NCBI GenBank assembly: GCA_041660925.1
Contig: JBAZVI010000001.1
Coordinates: forward strand, 248,001-312,000
Direction: 5' to 3'
Length of the DNA: 64,000 nucleotides
DNA from: Elusimicrobiota bacterium
Lineage (GTDB): Bacteria; Elusimicrobiota; Elusimicrobia; UBA1565
Shown here: piece by piece, positions 7,474 to 17,500 of the stretch
Layout: the number at the start of each line of letters is the position of its first letter
How positions within the stretch are numbered: position 1 is the first letter of the stretch
Program-made: the position numbers and the translations under genes
Notes under the pieces: model-generated
Seen by the model: the letters and a program-made list of their open reading frames with translations, nothing else
Databases searched by the model: none
Told to the model about the DNA's origin: nothing

Positions 7474-8301
7474 TCAGTCGAGCGAGGGCATCGGCTCGAT
7501 CTTCGCGATGTCGTAGCCGGTGTTGCGCTCGAGCGGGTTGAAGAAGAAGGACTCCCGGTACCAGACCGTGGCCTTCCCTCCCGACTTGAGCCAGCTCAGC
7601 GCGCACTGGTACATCTCCTCGCTCGAGACCGACATCTCCTGGAACTCGTTGCCCGAGCCGCCGACCTGCAGCATGATCTCGTAGGACTTCTTGTTCAGCC
7701 CCTTGTAGCTGGCCTTGACGATGCGCGCCACGCGGAAGCCCTCGGAGTCCCTCCCCTTCACATCGCTCTCGCAGGCCGTCTTGGGCTTCGCGGTGGTGTC
7801 GACGGGCGCGATCTCGACGAGGTTATAGTCGGTCTCGCGCTGGGTGAAGTCCGGGATCTGAACCTGGTGATACTTGACCACGACGAATTGTCCGCGGTAC
7901 TTCTGGATGTCGGGCGCCTGACTCTCGTCGGAGCTGAAGGCCCACGGATTGATCATCTTCCGGTCGTCTCCCGTCCCGTCATAGGCGACCGACGAGTCTT
8001 GCCCGAGAAGAAGTTCTCCCTCGCCCGATTTCTTGAACATCCCCTTGACCGAGAACTTCGACAACACGCCCATGCGGTAGCCGTCGCTGTAGCTTCCGAC
8101 GCCGGGACCGTTCAGGTCGGGCTGGACTGCGGCCGTAGCGCCCGCGGACTCGGCGCCGACGACGCCCGCCGGGATGCCGGGAAGCTGACGGGCGCCCTCA
8201 CGGATGGCTGCGAAGTCCAGGACGGGATCAAAATCGCCTTCGGCCCATGCCGTTGCGGCCGACAACGTCAGCAACGCGAGCAAACTCAGGATGTTCTTCA
8301 T
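7474..8301 (-). CDS. Exported protein of unknown function
   Basis: 275 aa with signal peptide MKNILSLLALLTLSAATAWA. The N-terminal third is low complexity (Ala/Gly/Pro) and the C-terminal 180 residues contain a possible beta-rich domain with two Cys (TACESDV and MYQCALSW). No family recognised. A GAGGGA Shine-Dalgarno precedes the ATG at 8301, unlike the leaderless-looking neighbours. Followed 53 nt later by another exported protein on the same strand. Confidence 0.75.
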   Translation of the reverse strand: MKNILSLLALLTLSAATAWAEGDFDPVLDFAAIREGARQLPGIPAGVVGAESAGATAAVQPDLNGPGVGSYSDGYRMGVLSKFSVKGMFKKSGEGELLLGQDSSVAYDGTGDDRKMINPWAFSSDESQAPDIQKYRGQFVVVKYHQVQIPDFTQRETDYNLVEIAPVDTTAKPKTACESDVKGRDSEGFRVARIVKASYKGLNKKSYEIMLQVGGSGNEFQEMSVSSEEMYQCALSWLKSGGKATVWYRESFFFNPLERNTGYDIAKIEPMPSLD

Positions 8302-8448
8302 GTTTCCCTCGATGGCGGCGCATCGTGAACGCTTAAAGGATGCTCTACCGCCGTGAGGATTATCGCAGACGCCGCCCCGAACCGCATGGGAACCACGGCC
8401 CCGGAACGAACGACTTAAAGTCCCAGGTCTTTCTAGAACCATGGCCCC

Positions 8449-8500
8449 ATTAGGATCACACCCATTACAGTTCCTTATCTCCCCTTCCCGCGGGAAGGGG
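8449..8500 (+). repeat. Dispersed repeat copy B plus GC palindrome
   Basis: The first 40 bp match copy A at 6689 (CCCCATTAGGATCAC...). They are followed by a perfect 20-bp palindrome CCCCTTCCCGCGGGAAGGGG at 8481-8500 and a G-rich tail, a layout typical of REP-like intergenic elements. It lies just left of the AT-rich ATPase island. Confidence 0.6.
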
Positions 8501-8651
8501 CAGGGGTAGGGGGGAACCCCGTTGCCGTTTTCCCCTCGCCACGACGAAGCCCCCGCCGTCTCCCACAGAGACAATCAAATGGGTAAAATCAAAATTGAAT
8601 TCCGCTTTAAATATATATGCTTTCCATCGAGAAACGTGTAATGTCACGACC

Positions 8652-8680
8652 TTGACATTATTTAGTTTTCGATATAGAAT
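8652..8680 (+). promoter_or_regulatory. Sigma70-type promoter of the AAA ATPase gene
   Basis: TTGACA at 8652-8657, 17-nt spacer, TAGAAT at 8675-8680, 19 nt before the ATG. This is the best -35/-10 pair in the window and lies in AT-rich DNA, unlike most promoters here, which have weak -35 elements. Confidence 0.85.
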
Positions 8681-8699
8681 ATCTCCATAGGTAGGTCCC

Positions 8700-10151
8700 A
8701 TGAAGAAAATCGCCTTGGAAGACATCGTCGAACGACTTGCCTTCGAGAATCCCTGGTGGACGACAGGCAAGTTTGACCCCTCCCTCCCACCCAAGCCAAG
8801 ACCATTCTTGCAGGCGTTCCTTAAACTCGTCCAAGAAAGAACAATTCAGAGAGCAGTAGTGCTCATGGGACCACGCCGAGTCGGGAAAACGGTCCTTATG
8901 TGGCATGCCATCGAAAAACTACTGCATAACGGCGTCGACCCCCGAAGGATTTGCTACATATCTCTTGATTCTCCCACCTACACAGACCTTCGCATCGATG
9001 AATTAGTCCGCCATTTTCGCGAACGCCAAGGCTTCTCCGATCTAAAGGATTGCTACTTCTTTCTTGATGAAATTCAGTACCACCGGAATTGGGAGATTCA
9101 TCTAAAAAAATTGGTGGAGGACTATCGGGACACTCGCTTCATCGCTTCTGGGTCAGCGGCAGCGGCTTTACGCCTTAAAAGCCAGGAGTCTGGGGCGGGA
9201 CGTTTTACAGATTTCTATTTACCGCCATTAACCTTCTATGAATTTCTTTATCTTCTTGACAAAGAGGACCTCGTTGCTACGTCGAGCCCCGAAGAATATC
9301 GGCAACGAGGAGTTCGCTATAAATCAAATGACATCGGGCGCCTCAACCAAGAATTTATCAACTACCTTAATTTCGGAGGTTATCCGGAGGTCATAGCTTC
9401 ACCCGCCATTCGAGCTAACCCGGCCCGATACATTCGTAGCGATATCATCGACAAGGTTCTCTTGCGCGATCTCCCGAGTCTCTACGGAATCCATGATGTT
9501 CAAGAACTCAACCGCCTATTTACTGTGTTGGCCTACAACACCGGGAACGAACTCTCCTTGGAGAGCTTGTCCACAGGAGCAGGTGTCGCAAAAAACACCA
9601 TCAAGAAATATCTTGAATATCTGGAAGCAGCTTTCTTAATCACCATCCTTCATCGGGTCGATCATAACGCAAAAAGATTTCGGCGAGCGAATTTTTTCAA
9701 GGCATACCTAACGAATCCTTCAATGCGTTGTGCATTGTTTGGCCCTGTAAATACTGACTCTCCCGTAATGGGTTTCCTCACAGAAACGGCAATCGTAAGC
9801 CAATGGATGCACTCGCTTTTTAAAGACCCTCTCTTCTATGCCCGCTGGGATAAAGGCGGGGAAGTGGATATGGTGTATTTACGCGAGAACCAGGTCGACT
9901 GGTGCGTGGAAATCAAATGGTCCAACCGATATATCAATCACCCAGACGAACTGCGCGGTCTTCTCGATTTTGCTAAACGAAAACGAGTTGATGCTGTCGG
10001 AGTAACCACCATCGACAAAGCTGGAAGCATCGAATATTCCGGAGTGCCCATAAAATTCATAGAGTCCAGCTTGTACTGTTATATTGTCGGCCGCGTATCC
10101 ACACGCGCGCTTGGAGAGCGGTGTTCTGGGATGCTCGAGGATGCTCATTAG
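8700..10151 (+). CDS. AAA family ATPase with DUF4143 domain
   Basis: 483 aa. Walker A is GPRRVGKT near residue 60 and Walker B is YFFLDEIQ near 120, followed by a sensor-like IASGSAAAAL. The C-terminal half matches the DUF4143 layout, with a winged-helix-like region (SLESLSTGAGVAKNTIKKYLEYLE) and a nuclease-like core (GGEVDMVYL ... CVEIKWS). This ATPase family is widespread, often horizontally mobile and of uncertain role, sometimes suspected in defence or toxin functions. Base composition is clearly AT-richer than its neighbours and codon choice differs, so recent transfer is likely. It stands alone. Confidence 0.9.
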   Translation: MKKIALEDIVERLAFENPWWTTGKFDPSLPPKPRPFLQAFLKLVQERTIQRAVVLMGPRRVGKTVLMWHAIEKLLHNGVDPRRICYISLDSPTYTDLRIDELVRHFRERQGFSDLKDCYFFLDEIQYHRNWEIHLKKLVEDYRDTRFIASGSAAAALRLKSQESGAGRFTDFYLPPLTFYEFLYLLDKEDLVATSSPEEYRQRGVRYKSNDIGRLNQEFINYLNFGGYPEVIASPAIRANPARYIRSDIIDKVLLRDLPSLYGIHDVQELNRLFTVLAYNTGNELSLESLSTGAGVAKNTIKKYLEYLEAAFLITILHRVDHNAKRFRRANFFKAYLTNPSMRCALFGPVNTDSPVMGFLTETAIVSQWMHSLFKDPLFYARWDKGGEVDMVYLRENQVDWCVEIKWSNRYINHPDELRGLLDFAKRKRVDAVGVTTIDKAGSIEYSGVPIKFIESSLYCYIVGRVSTRALGERCSGMLEDAH

Positions 10152-10318
10152 CCCCAAGTCTTAAAAAGATTGGCCCCTCTCGCGCGCTATAAATCTGCTG
10201 CAGCGTATCCTCCCGCGCAGCCTCCGATGACGGAGGCGCCTTCAACAACCCCGTCACCCAATACATCTATATAGTCCACGAAGCGGACCCCAGGCATCAT
10301 CCCGCGCTGAGCTCGTTC

Positions 10319-10347
10319 TTTTGACATCGCAGAATGCGATGTCAAAA
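10319..10347. repeat. Perfect 13-bp inverted repeat right of the ATPase island
   Basis: TTTTGACATCGCA-GAA-TGCGATGTCAAAA. It starts with T and ends with A, the opposite of an intrinsic terminator, so a protein-binding site or an element end is more likely. The rest of 10152-10771 contains one terminator and no convincing gene. Confidence 0.6.
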
Positions 10348-10401
10348 TCCCTGAGCGGCGGACCGCGTCACGGGCCGACCGCGTCCCCAGAGGGATTAGA
10401 G

Positions 10402-10436
10402 AACGTGCCCGCTCGCGCGGGCACGTTTCCTCTTTC
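10402..10436 (+). terminator. Intrinsic terminator
   Basis: 11-bp perfect stem AACGTGCCCGC/GCGGGCACGTT with a TCGC loop, followed by TCCTCTTT. It is 250 nt after the ATPase gene, the only plus-strand gene that could use it. The minus side is also T-rich, so it may serve both directions. Confidence 0.65.
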
Positions 10437-10771
10437 CCCTGTCCGTCGGCGGCGCGCCGGTAGCGACCGCTCGCGCCGCCTACGAAGACTCCCTTCCCGG
10501 CGCTGAATTCGTAGGGGGGGTCCCCCCCAGCCTCGCCCGCGACCCTCTTTCCTGCGCCGCCCTGCATGAACGAAGCTCAAGCTCTTCGATCAAGCGTCAG
10601 TCCATGGCCAGTCGCTCTTAGTTCGGAGAATGGACGGGGGTGGCGGCTGGGAGGGCGTCCCATCGCCGAGCACCGCAATGGTCGTCGCCGTTTGAGGAGC
10701 GCAGGCGATGGGAAGGACCCAGCCGACAGGACCCCCGCGGATAAACGCCCATACTGTAGAGTACCCGGCCC

Positions 10772-12928
10772 TTACGCGACGACTTTCTTGATGCGATGCT
10801 CGAGGAGGGTGTCGCGGTAGTGCTTGCGGGCGAGGCGCTCGAAGAAGAATTGCGAGCGTAGCGGCTCCGTCCCGTGGGGGCGCTGGACGCGCGCATAGGT
10901 TCCATCGGGGCGGAGGGTCCAGGCCTTCACGTTGTCGTGCAGCCCGTGCGCCAGCACGACCTCCCGGAGATAGCGCCTCAGCGCCGTGTCCTTGACCGGG
11001 AAGGCCGTCTCGAAGCGCGCGTAGAAGTTGCGCGGCATCCAGTCGGCGCTCGCGAGATAGACGAGGCGCTTCCCCCCCGCGCGGAAGTAGAAGACCCGGC
11101 TGTGCTCGAGGAAGCGGTCGACGATGCTGAAGACCCGGATGTTCTCGCTCAAGCCCGCCATCCCCGGCCGCAGGCAGCAGATGCCGCGCACGAGCAGGTC
11201 CACCTTGACCCCGGCGCGGGAGGCCGCGTAGAGCGCGTCGATGATCCTCCGGTCCACCAGCGAGTTCATCTTGGCGATGATGTGGCCCCGCCCCCCCTCG
11301 CGCTGGATGCGGGTCTCCTCGCGGATGAGGCGCAGGATGGCCGGGTGCAGGGTGTCCGGCGCGACGAGCAGCTCCTTGAAGGGCGGCATGCGCCGGCGGC
11401 CGGCGAGGGCCTCGAAGTAGGCGGCGGCGTCCTTCCCGAGCGCGGCGTCGCAGGTGAGCAGCCCGAGGTCGGTGTACTGCCGCGCGGTGCCGGGATGGTA
11501 GTTCCCGGTGCCGAGATGGAGATAGCTGACGAGCTCGGCGCCCTCGCGGCGCAGGACCTGCGTGAGCTTGCTGTGCACCTTGTAGCCGCCGAAGGGGCGC
11601 ACGACGCGCACCCCGGCTTTGCGCAGTTCCTCGGCCCAACGGACGTTGTTCATCTCATCGAAGCGGGCGCGGATCTCGACGTACGCGGTGACCTTCTTCC
11701 CGTTGCGGGCGGCCGCCTTGAGCGCCTCCATGACCGGCGAGACGCGGCTGGTCCGGTACATCGTATGGTAGACCGCCTCGACCTGCGGGTCGCGGGCCGT
11801 CTCTTCCAGGTAGCGCACCACGATGGAGAAGTCGTCGTAGGGATGGTGGAGGAGCAGGTCGTGGCGCCGCATCAGGCCGAGGATGCTGCTCGGAGGCCGC
11901 AGGGGACCGGGCGTGAGCGGCCGGACCGGGGGATAGCGCAGGCGCGCGCGGCCCTCGGCGCCGTAGATCGTCGCGAGCGTGCGCAGGTCGAGCGGCAAGT
12001 CGAAGCGATAGAGCCCGGCCGAGTCCACGCCGAGCGCGGTGGCCAGGAACATGGCGCCCTCGGAGTACTCGGGCGAGTCCACCTCGAGGCGCACGATGCG
12101 GGCCCGCCCGCGGCGCTCGACGGCTTCGACGATCTGCTCCTCGAGGTTCTCCTCGTCATCCGGGCGGTAGCGGAGGTCGGCGTCGCGCAGGATCTTGAAC
12201 GGGAACGCTTCGACGACCTCGCGGCCGGGAAAGAGCTCCTGGGCGCGGTCGCTGAGCCAGCGCTCGGCCAGCGCCCAGCGCTCGACGCGGCCGCGCGAGG
12301 GCAGGCGGATGAGCCGTCCTTCGCGCTCGACGATGCGCAGCACGGCGTACTCGCGCGGGAAGCGCACGAAGACGTGGATGCCTCCGCCGGGGAGCGGGGG
12401 CAGCGGCTCGCCGGCGCGGCGGACGACCACCTCGATCTGCGGCAGGCGGGAGCGGACCTCGCGGTCGCAGGAGCGGTCCGTGATGAAGTCCGTGTGGATG
12501 CGCAGTCCGTGGCGGTCGAGGGCGCGGACGATGTCCTTGAAGACCTCGGCCTGCCGCGCCTTCTGACGCAGCACGCCCTCGCGGATGTGCGAGAGCGCCT
12601 GGCGCGCGCGCAGGCCGTCGGGCAGGCGCCGGTTGGGCTGGCGGCGCGCGACGCGGACGGTCTCGGCCACGCGCACCATGAAGAACTCGTCGAGGTTCGA
12701 GCTGACGATGGCGCAGAAACGCAGGCGCTCGAGCACCGGGACGCTCGGGTCGGCGGCCTCCTCGAGCACGCGCTCGTTGAAGTTCAGCCAGGAGAGGTCG
12801 CGGTTGAAGAGCGTCCCGCCCAGCACGTCGCCCTCCAGCGCCCGCGGCGGGTGGACGGGCCCGTGGGCCGGGGCGTGCGCCGCATCGGCGAGCGTCAGCC
12901 AGCGGGGAGGGGCTTGTCGGTACGGCAT
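10772..12928 (-). CDS. ppk1: Polyphosphate kinase 1
   Basis: 718 aa, normal length for PPK1, which reversibly builds polyphosphate from ATP. The N-terminal domain contains LFNRDLSWLNFNERVLEEA and VSSNLDEFFMVRV, both diagnostic. The phosphohistidine is in KVHSKLTQV, after VTAYVEIRARFDE; a second conserved His lies in LEHSRVFYF, followed by VYLASADWMPRN. TAGAAT ends 6 nt before the ATG. Polyphosphate would serve as phosphate and energy store, fitting the glycogen and pyrophosphate-linked enzymes in the window. Confidence 0.97.
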   Translation of the reverse strand: MPYRQAPPRWLTLADAAHAPAHGPVHPPRALEGDVLGGTLFNRDLSWLNFNERVLEEAADPSVPVLERLRFCAIVSSNLDEFFMVRVAETVRVARRQPNRRLPDGLRARQALSHIREGVLRQKARQAEVFKDIVRALDRHGLRIHTDFITDRSCDREVRSRLPQIEVVVRRAGEPLPPLPGGGIHVFVRFPREYAVLRIVEREGRLIRLPSRGRVERWALAERWLSDRAQELFPGREVVEAFPFKILRDADLRYRPDDEENLEEQIVEAVERRGRARIVRLEVDSPEYSEGAMFLATALGVDSAGLYRFDLPLDLRTLATIYGAEGRARLRYPPVRPLTPGPLRPPSSILGLMRRHDLLLHHPYDDFSIVVRYLEETARDPQVEAVYHTMYRTSRVSPVMEALKAAARNGKKVTAYVEIRARFDEMNNVRWAEELRKAGVRVVRPFGGYKVHSKLTQVLRREGAELVSYLHLGTGNYHPGTARQYTDLGLLTCDAALGKDAAAYFEALAGRRRMPPFKELLVAPDTLHPAILRLIREETRIQREGGRGHIIAKMNSLVDRRIIDALYAASRAGVKVDLLVRGICCLRPGMAGLSENIRVFSIVDRFLEHSRVFYFRAGGKRLVYLASADWMPRNFYARFETAFPVKDTALRRYLREVVLAHGLHDNVKAWTLRPDGTYARVQRPHGTEPLRSQFFFERLARKHYRDTLLEHRIKKVVA

Positions 12929-12981
12929 GGCCCTATTCTAGGACTTCCGCGCACGCTTGGGTATTGCGGCGATTGGACGGT

Positions 12982-14472
12982 TCAGCGCGGGACGCCGCTC
13001 TCCGCCCGGTAGCGGCGGACCCGGGGGCCCAGCACGAGGGCGGCGAGGAAGCGGCTGATGCCGAGGAGCATCGAGAAGCCCATGACGTAGACCCAGCCGA
13101 GGTGGCTCAGGGCGAGGTTCAAGACCTCGTCGGTGGGCGCCGAGCCGAGCGCCCAGGAAAGGAAAAAGCCGAGGATGGGCAGGCCGAGGAACATGGAGCC
13201 GTCGAACTGCAGGGGTTCCTTCTTCGCGTGGGCGGCCCGGGCCTTCGCGAAGAAGGCGCTGGCCATCTGGAAGAACGCGAGCCCGCAGAGCAGAGCCACG
13301 TCGGCGAGGTTGATGATGGAGCGGCCCAGCGGGATCCAGTCGAGCGCGCCGCCGAGGCGGATGGCGTCGAGCCCGTTGCCGAAGAGGCCGGCGAGCATGA
13401 GGGCGATGGCGATGTCGTAGAGGCGGACCGTCCCCTTCAGGGACGGATGTTCGGCGGCCATCTCGTCGAGGCCGGAGATCCGCTCCTTGTAGAAGCCGAG
13501 GCGTCCCTCCTTCACGCGCTTCGCCGACCAGCGCCAGACCTCGCGGGAGGCGCCGAGGGTTCCTCGTGCGTAGAAGGCGAGGCCCGTGATGTAGGGGATG
13601 ATCCCCATCATGAGCGGGGCGCGCCAGGCGCATTCGTGGAAGACCGAGAAGAGGTATTTGACCGCGAGGGCCTTCGTCGCGAAGTCGAGCGAGTAGACGA
13701 CGGCGGTGAGGGCGATGATGGGCAGCGCCCACTTCGCGGCCGCCTTGAGCGTCGCGCCGAGCTTCGACGACGGCGCGGCAGCGTCCGCTTGAACGCGGCC
13801 GCTGCCCCTCTCCCCTTCCCTCTCCCGCAAGCGGGAGAGGGAGGATGCGGGCGCCAGCGCGGGGATCCCCTTCGATTCGGCGCCGGCGACCGGCTCGACT
13901 TCGGCGGCGCCGCGGCGCATCCCCTCGAAAAGAGCAGAGAGCGTGGAGGAGCGGGCCGTCGAGGTCTTCGCGGCCGCGAGCTCCCGCGTCCCCGTCTCCA
14001 GAACCGCCATTGCCGCGAGCCCCGCACTCCGTTCCCCTTCCCTCTCGTCCCAAACAACCGCACGGCGTAGCTTTGGGACGTCCCGAACCGACGACGTTCG
14101 GATGTTCGGGACGAGGGAGGGCTGGGGGTGGGTAGGATCGCCGTTCTTCACCGCAGCAGCGTTCGCGGAGGAAGAAGGAACGAACGCCCGAACGATCGCC
14201 GCGGCATTCTTCGCCGCCGGGACCGCGGCCCTGACGCCCGGCAGGACCTGGAGTCCGGCCGTCGGGAGCGTCAGCGCCGGGAGGACCGGCGCGGCGGTCC
14301 CGCCGACGAGCGGACGGGCGGTCTGGAGGATCGGGATGATGGAGACGATCCCGGAGTTCGCGGCGACGGGCGCCGTGTGGACGGCCTGGGCGAAGGCCCC
14401 GAGCGCCTGGGGACCGGGAGCATAGGCGAGAACGAGCGCGGCGAGGGCGACGCGAAGGACGCGGCGACTCAT
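12982..14472 (-). CDS. Membrane protein with LspA-like intramembrane protease domain
   Basis: 496 aa. Signal peptide at 1-29, then about 230 residues of Ala/Pro/Val-rich low complexity, then a multi-helix membrane domain from about 245. That domain has the lipoprotein signal peptidase (LspA) landmarks in order: SLDFATKALAVKY, GLFGNGLDAIRLGGALDWIPLG and IINLADVAL, keeping both Asp of the GNxxD and NxAD motifs. Authentic LspA is about 160 aa without a long N-terminal region, so this is a divergent relative or fusion. Two palindromic repeats lie inside the coding sequence in the low-complexity part. TATCCT ends 6 nt before the ATG. Activity is unproven. Confidence 0.7.
   Translation of the reverse strand: MSRRVLRVALAALVLAYAPGPQALGAFAQAVHTAPVAANSGIVSIIPILQTARPLVGGTAAPVLPALTLPTAGLQVLPGVRAAVPAAKNAAAIVRAFVPSSSANAAAVKNGDPTHPQPSLVPNIRTSSVRDVPKLRRAVVWDEREGERSAGLAAMAVLETGTRELAAAKTSTARSSTLSALFEGMRRGAAEVEPVAGAESKGIPALAPASSLSRLREREGERGSGRVQADAAAPSSKLGATLKAAAKWALPIIALTAVVYSLDFATKALAVKYLFSVFHECAWRAPLMMGIIPYITGLAFYARGTLGASREVWRWSAKRVKEGRLGFYKERISGLDEMAAEHPSLKGTVRLYDIAIALMLAGLFGNGLDAIRLGGALDWIPLGRSIINLADVALLCGLAFFQMASAFFAKARAAHAKKEPLQFDGSMFLGLPILGFFLSWALGSAPTDEVLNLALSHLGWVYVMGFSMLLGISRFLAALVLGPRVRRYRAESGVPR
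13818..13841. repeat. REP-like palindrome inside a coding sequence
   Basis: CCCTCTCCCGC-AA-GCGGGAGAGGG, perfect 11-bp arms, read in frame in the host gene as part of SLSRLREREGERG. The same core recurs in intergenic DNA near 27864. Confidence 0.75.
14044..14117. repeat. Nested palindromic element inside a coding sequence
   Basis: Outer arms CTCGTCCC and GGGACGAG enclose two further hairpins, CGTCCCAAA/TTTGGGACG and GTCCCGAAC/GTTCGGGAC, giving a cloverleaf-like fold of about 74 bp. It lies in frame within the low-complexity part of the LspA-like protein. Confidence 0.65.
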
Positions 14473-14565
14473 GTCCTCAGGATAGCGGATGATGAGACCG
14501 CGGGGCTGGGCCGAGCGGGCCCGCGGGCGGCGGCAGAGGGACCAGACCCGGCTGGGTCCTGCGCC

Positions 14566-17500
14566 CTACTCCGTGGGGAGGGCTTTGGAGGCGGCGATGG
14601 CCGCCTCTGGGTCGATGTGCTGGCCCGGGTTGCGGCGCTCGATGCGGGAGAGCAGGCTGTAGGCGCAGGGGACGACGAAGAGGGTGAGCAGCGTCGAGAC
14701 CAGCACGCCTCCGATGACGACGACGGCCATGGGGATGCGCGTCTCGGCCCCCGGCCCGATGGCGAGCGCCGGCGGAACGGCGGCGGCGATCGTCGAGATG
14801 GAGGTCATGAGGATGGGCCGCAGGCGCACGGGGCAGGCCTCGAGCAGCGCGGGCTTCACCTCGAGCCCTTCGGCGCGCCGCTGGTTCGTGAAGTCCACCA
14901 GCAGGATGGAGTTCTTCTTCACGATGCCCATGAGCAGGATGAGCCCGATCATGGAGTAGAGGTTGAGGCTCGTTCCCGTGAGGAGGAGGGCGAGAAAGGC
15001 GCCCGAGACGCTGAAGGGCAGGGCGAGCAGGACCGTGAAGGGATGCACGAAGCTGTTGAACTGGGAGGCCAGCACCATGTAGGCGACCACGATGCCGAGC
15101 AGCAGCGCGAAGAGCAGACTCTGGAAGGATTCCTTGAAGGTCTTGGCCGAGCCGGAGAACACCGAATGGTAGCCCTCCGGCAGGGTCTCCTTCGAGATGC
15201 GCTCGATGGCGGCCAGGGCGTCGGACTGCGACTTGCCGGGCGCGACGTTGGCGAAGATGCCGACGGCCCGCTCGCGGTCCTTGCGCATGATGACCGAGAG
15301 GGTCGAGCGCTCCTCGACGCGCGTCACCTCGGAGAGGCGGATCATCTCGCCGCGGTTGTTGCGGACGAAGAAGCGCCCGATGTCCTCGGCCTTGAGCCGG
15401 TAGGGGGTCTCCGCCCGCACGCGCACGTCGTAGCGGCGGCCGCCCTCGGTGAAATAGCCCGCCCGGACGCCGCCGACCATGGCGTTGATGGCGGTGCCGA
15501 CGGACTCCACGGAGACGCCGCGGGCGTAGGCCTTGGCCCGGTCGGGGAAGATGCGGACCTCGGGCATGCCGGTCCGGTAGTCGGTGTCGATGTCGACCAT
15601 GAGCCCGGTCGCCTCGAGCCGCTTCATGAGGCCCTTGGAGAGCTCGATGAGCTTCTCCCAGTCGGGTCCGCGCAGCGAGAACTCGATGGGCATGCCGCGC
15701 CCCGAGCCGAAGCCGCCCTGCGAGAGGTCCACGGGGACGGCGCTGACGCCCTCGATCTTCTTGAGCTCCGAGCGCACGAGCTTCATCATGGACGCCTGCG
15801 TGACGCGCCGCCCGTCGGCGCCCCGCGGGCGCTTCTCGGGCGGCTTCATCGTCACGAACATCATGCCGCTGCTGACGTCGCCGCCCCCCATCCCGCCCAC
15901 CGAGCCGAAGTAGCGGTCGATGGACGCCTGACTCGTGAGCCAGCGCCCGACCTCCTGGAACTTCGCGTCGGTGTAGTCGATGGCGGAGCCGACCGGCGTC
16001 TTGATGCGGACCATGAACATCGACTGGTCCTGGGACGGCGTGAACTCCTTGCGCAGCTTCGTCACGGAGAGCACCGAGAGCCCGAAGAAGAGGGACGCGG
16101 CCCCGAGGACCCGCCAGCGGCGCTCGAGGCAGGCCGCGAGCAGACGGCGGTAGCGCTCGGCCAGCCAGCGGAAGGAGGCGTCGGCCGCCAGGGTCACCCG
16201 CCCGACCCGCTGGCCCGACTCCATGAACTGCGAGGTCCGCATCGGCGTCAGGGTCAGCGCCTCGAGCAGCGAGAGCATGACCGCCGCGGAGATGGTGACG
16301 CCGAACTGGAAGAAGAACTTGCCGACGATGCCCTTCATGAACACGACGGGGATGAAGATGGCGAGGATCGCGATGGTGGAGGCGAGGGCGGCGAAGCTGA
16401 TCTCCCGTGCGCCCAGCGAGGAGGCGGCGACGCGGTCCTGCCCCAGCTCGCGGTGGCGCACGATGTTCTCGAGCACCATGATGGCGTCGTCGACGACGAT
16501 GCCGATGGCGAGGGTGAGCCCCAGCATCGAGAAGCTGTTGAGCGTGAAGCCCATGAAGTAGGCGACGATGAAGGTCCCGAGGATGGAGGTCGGGATGGCC
16601 ATGAGGATGTTGACCGTCGACGACCAGGTCCCCAGGAAGAGCCAGCAGACGAAGGAGGTCAGGATCGCGGAGAGGATGAGGTTGAAGGTCAGCTCGTGGA
16701 CCGCGTCCTTGATGAAGCGCGTGGTGTCGAAGTTGACCCCGAGCTTCATGCCCTCGGGGAGCGTCTTGCGCACCGCCTCGAGGCGCTCGAGCACCTGCCT
16801 GGCCACGGCGACCGAGTTCGCGCCGCGCTGCTTGCGGATGCCGAGACCGACCGCGCGCTCTCCGTTGACCCGAGCGATGCGGCGCAGGTCCTCGAGGCCG
16901 TCCTCGATGCGGGCGATCTCCTTGAGCTGGATCGGGACGTGGATGGGCTGGCCGCCGCGCTGGGTGATGAGGAGGCCGCCGAACTCCTCGGCCGAGCGGA
17001 ACTCGCCCAGGGTGCGGACGTTGAACTCGCGCGCCGCGGTCTCGATGCGTCCGGCCGGGATCTCGGAGTGCTCGCGCTGGATGGCGCCGAGCACGTCCTC
17101 GGCCGTGATCTGCAGGGACTCCATCCTCCGCGCGTCGAGCCAGACCCGGAGGTTGCGCGCGGCCAGGCCGCCGAGGAACACCTCGCCGACGCCGGGGATG
17201 GTCTGGAACTGCTGCTTGAGGCGGTCCTCGACGAAGACCATCATCTCCTTGATGGGGCGCTCGCCCGAGACCGCCAGCCAGAGGATGGGCTGGTCCTCGG
17301 GGTTGGACTTGTTGACGGTGGGCGGGTCCATGTCGCGGGGCAGGTGGTGCACGGCCTGCGCGAGCTTCGCCTGCACCTCCTGAAGCGCCACGTCGATGTC
17401 GCGGCTGAGCTCGAACTCGACGGTGACGCTGGCCGAGCCCTGGCGAGACGAGCTCGAGATCTCGCGCACGCCCTCCACCGAGGTCATGGCGTCCTCGACG

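Noticed and set aside
10187..10580. Possible small genes in the gap before ppk1
   Set aside because: Frames on both strands are short, lack start-site context and cross a strong terminator and an inverted repeat; at most gene remnants.
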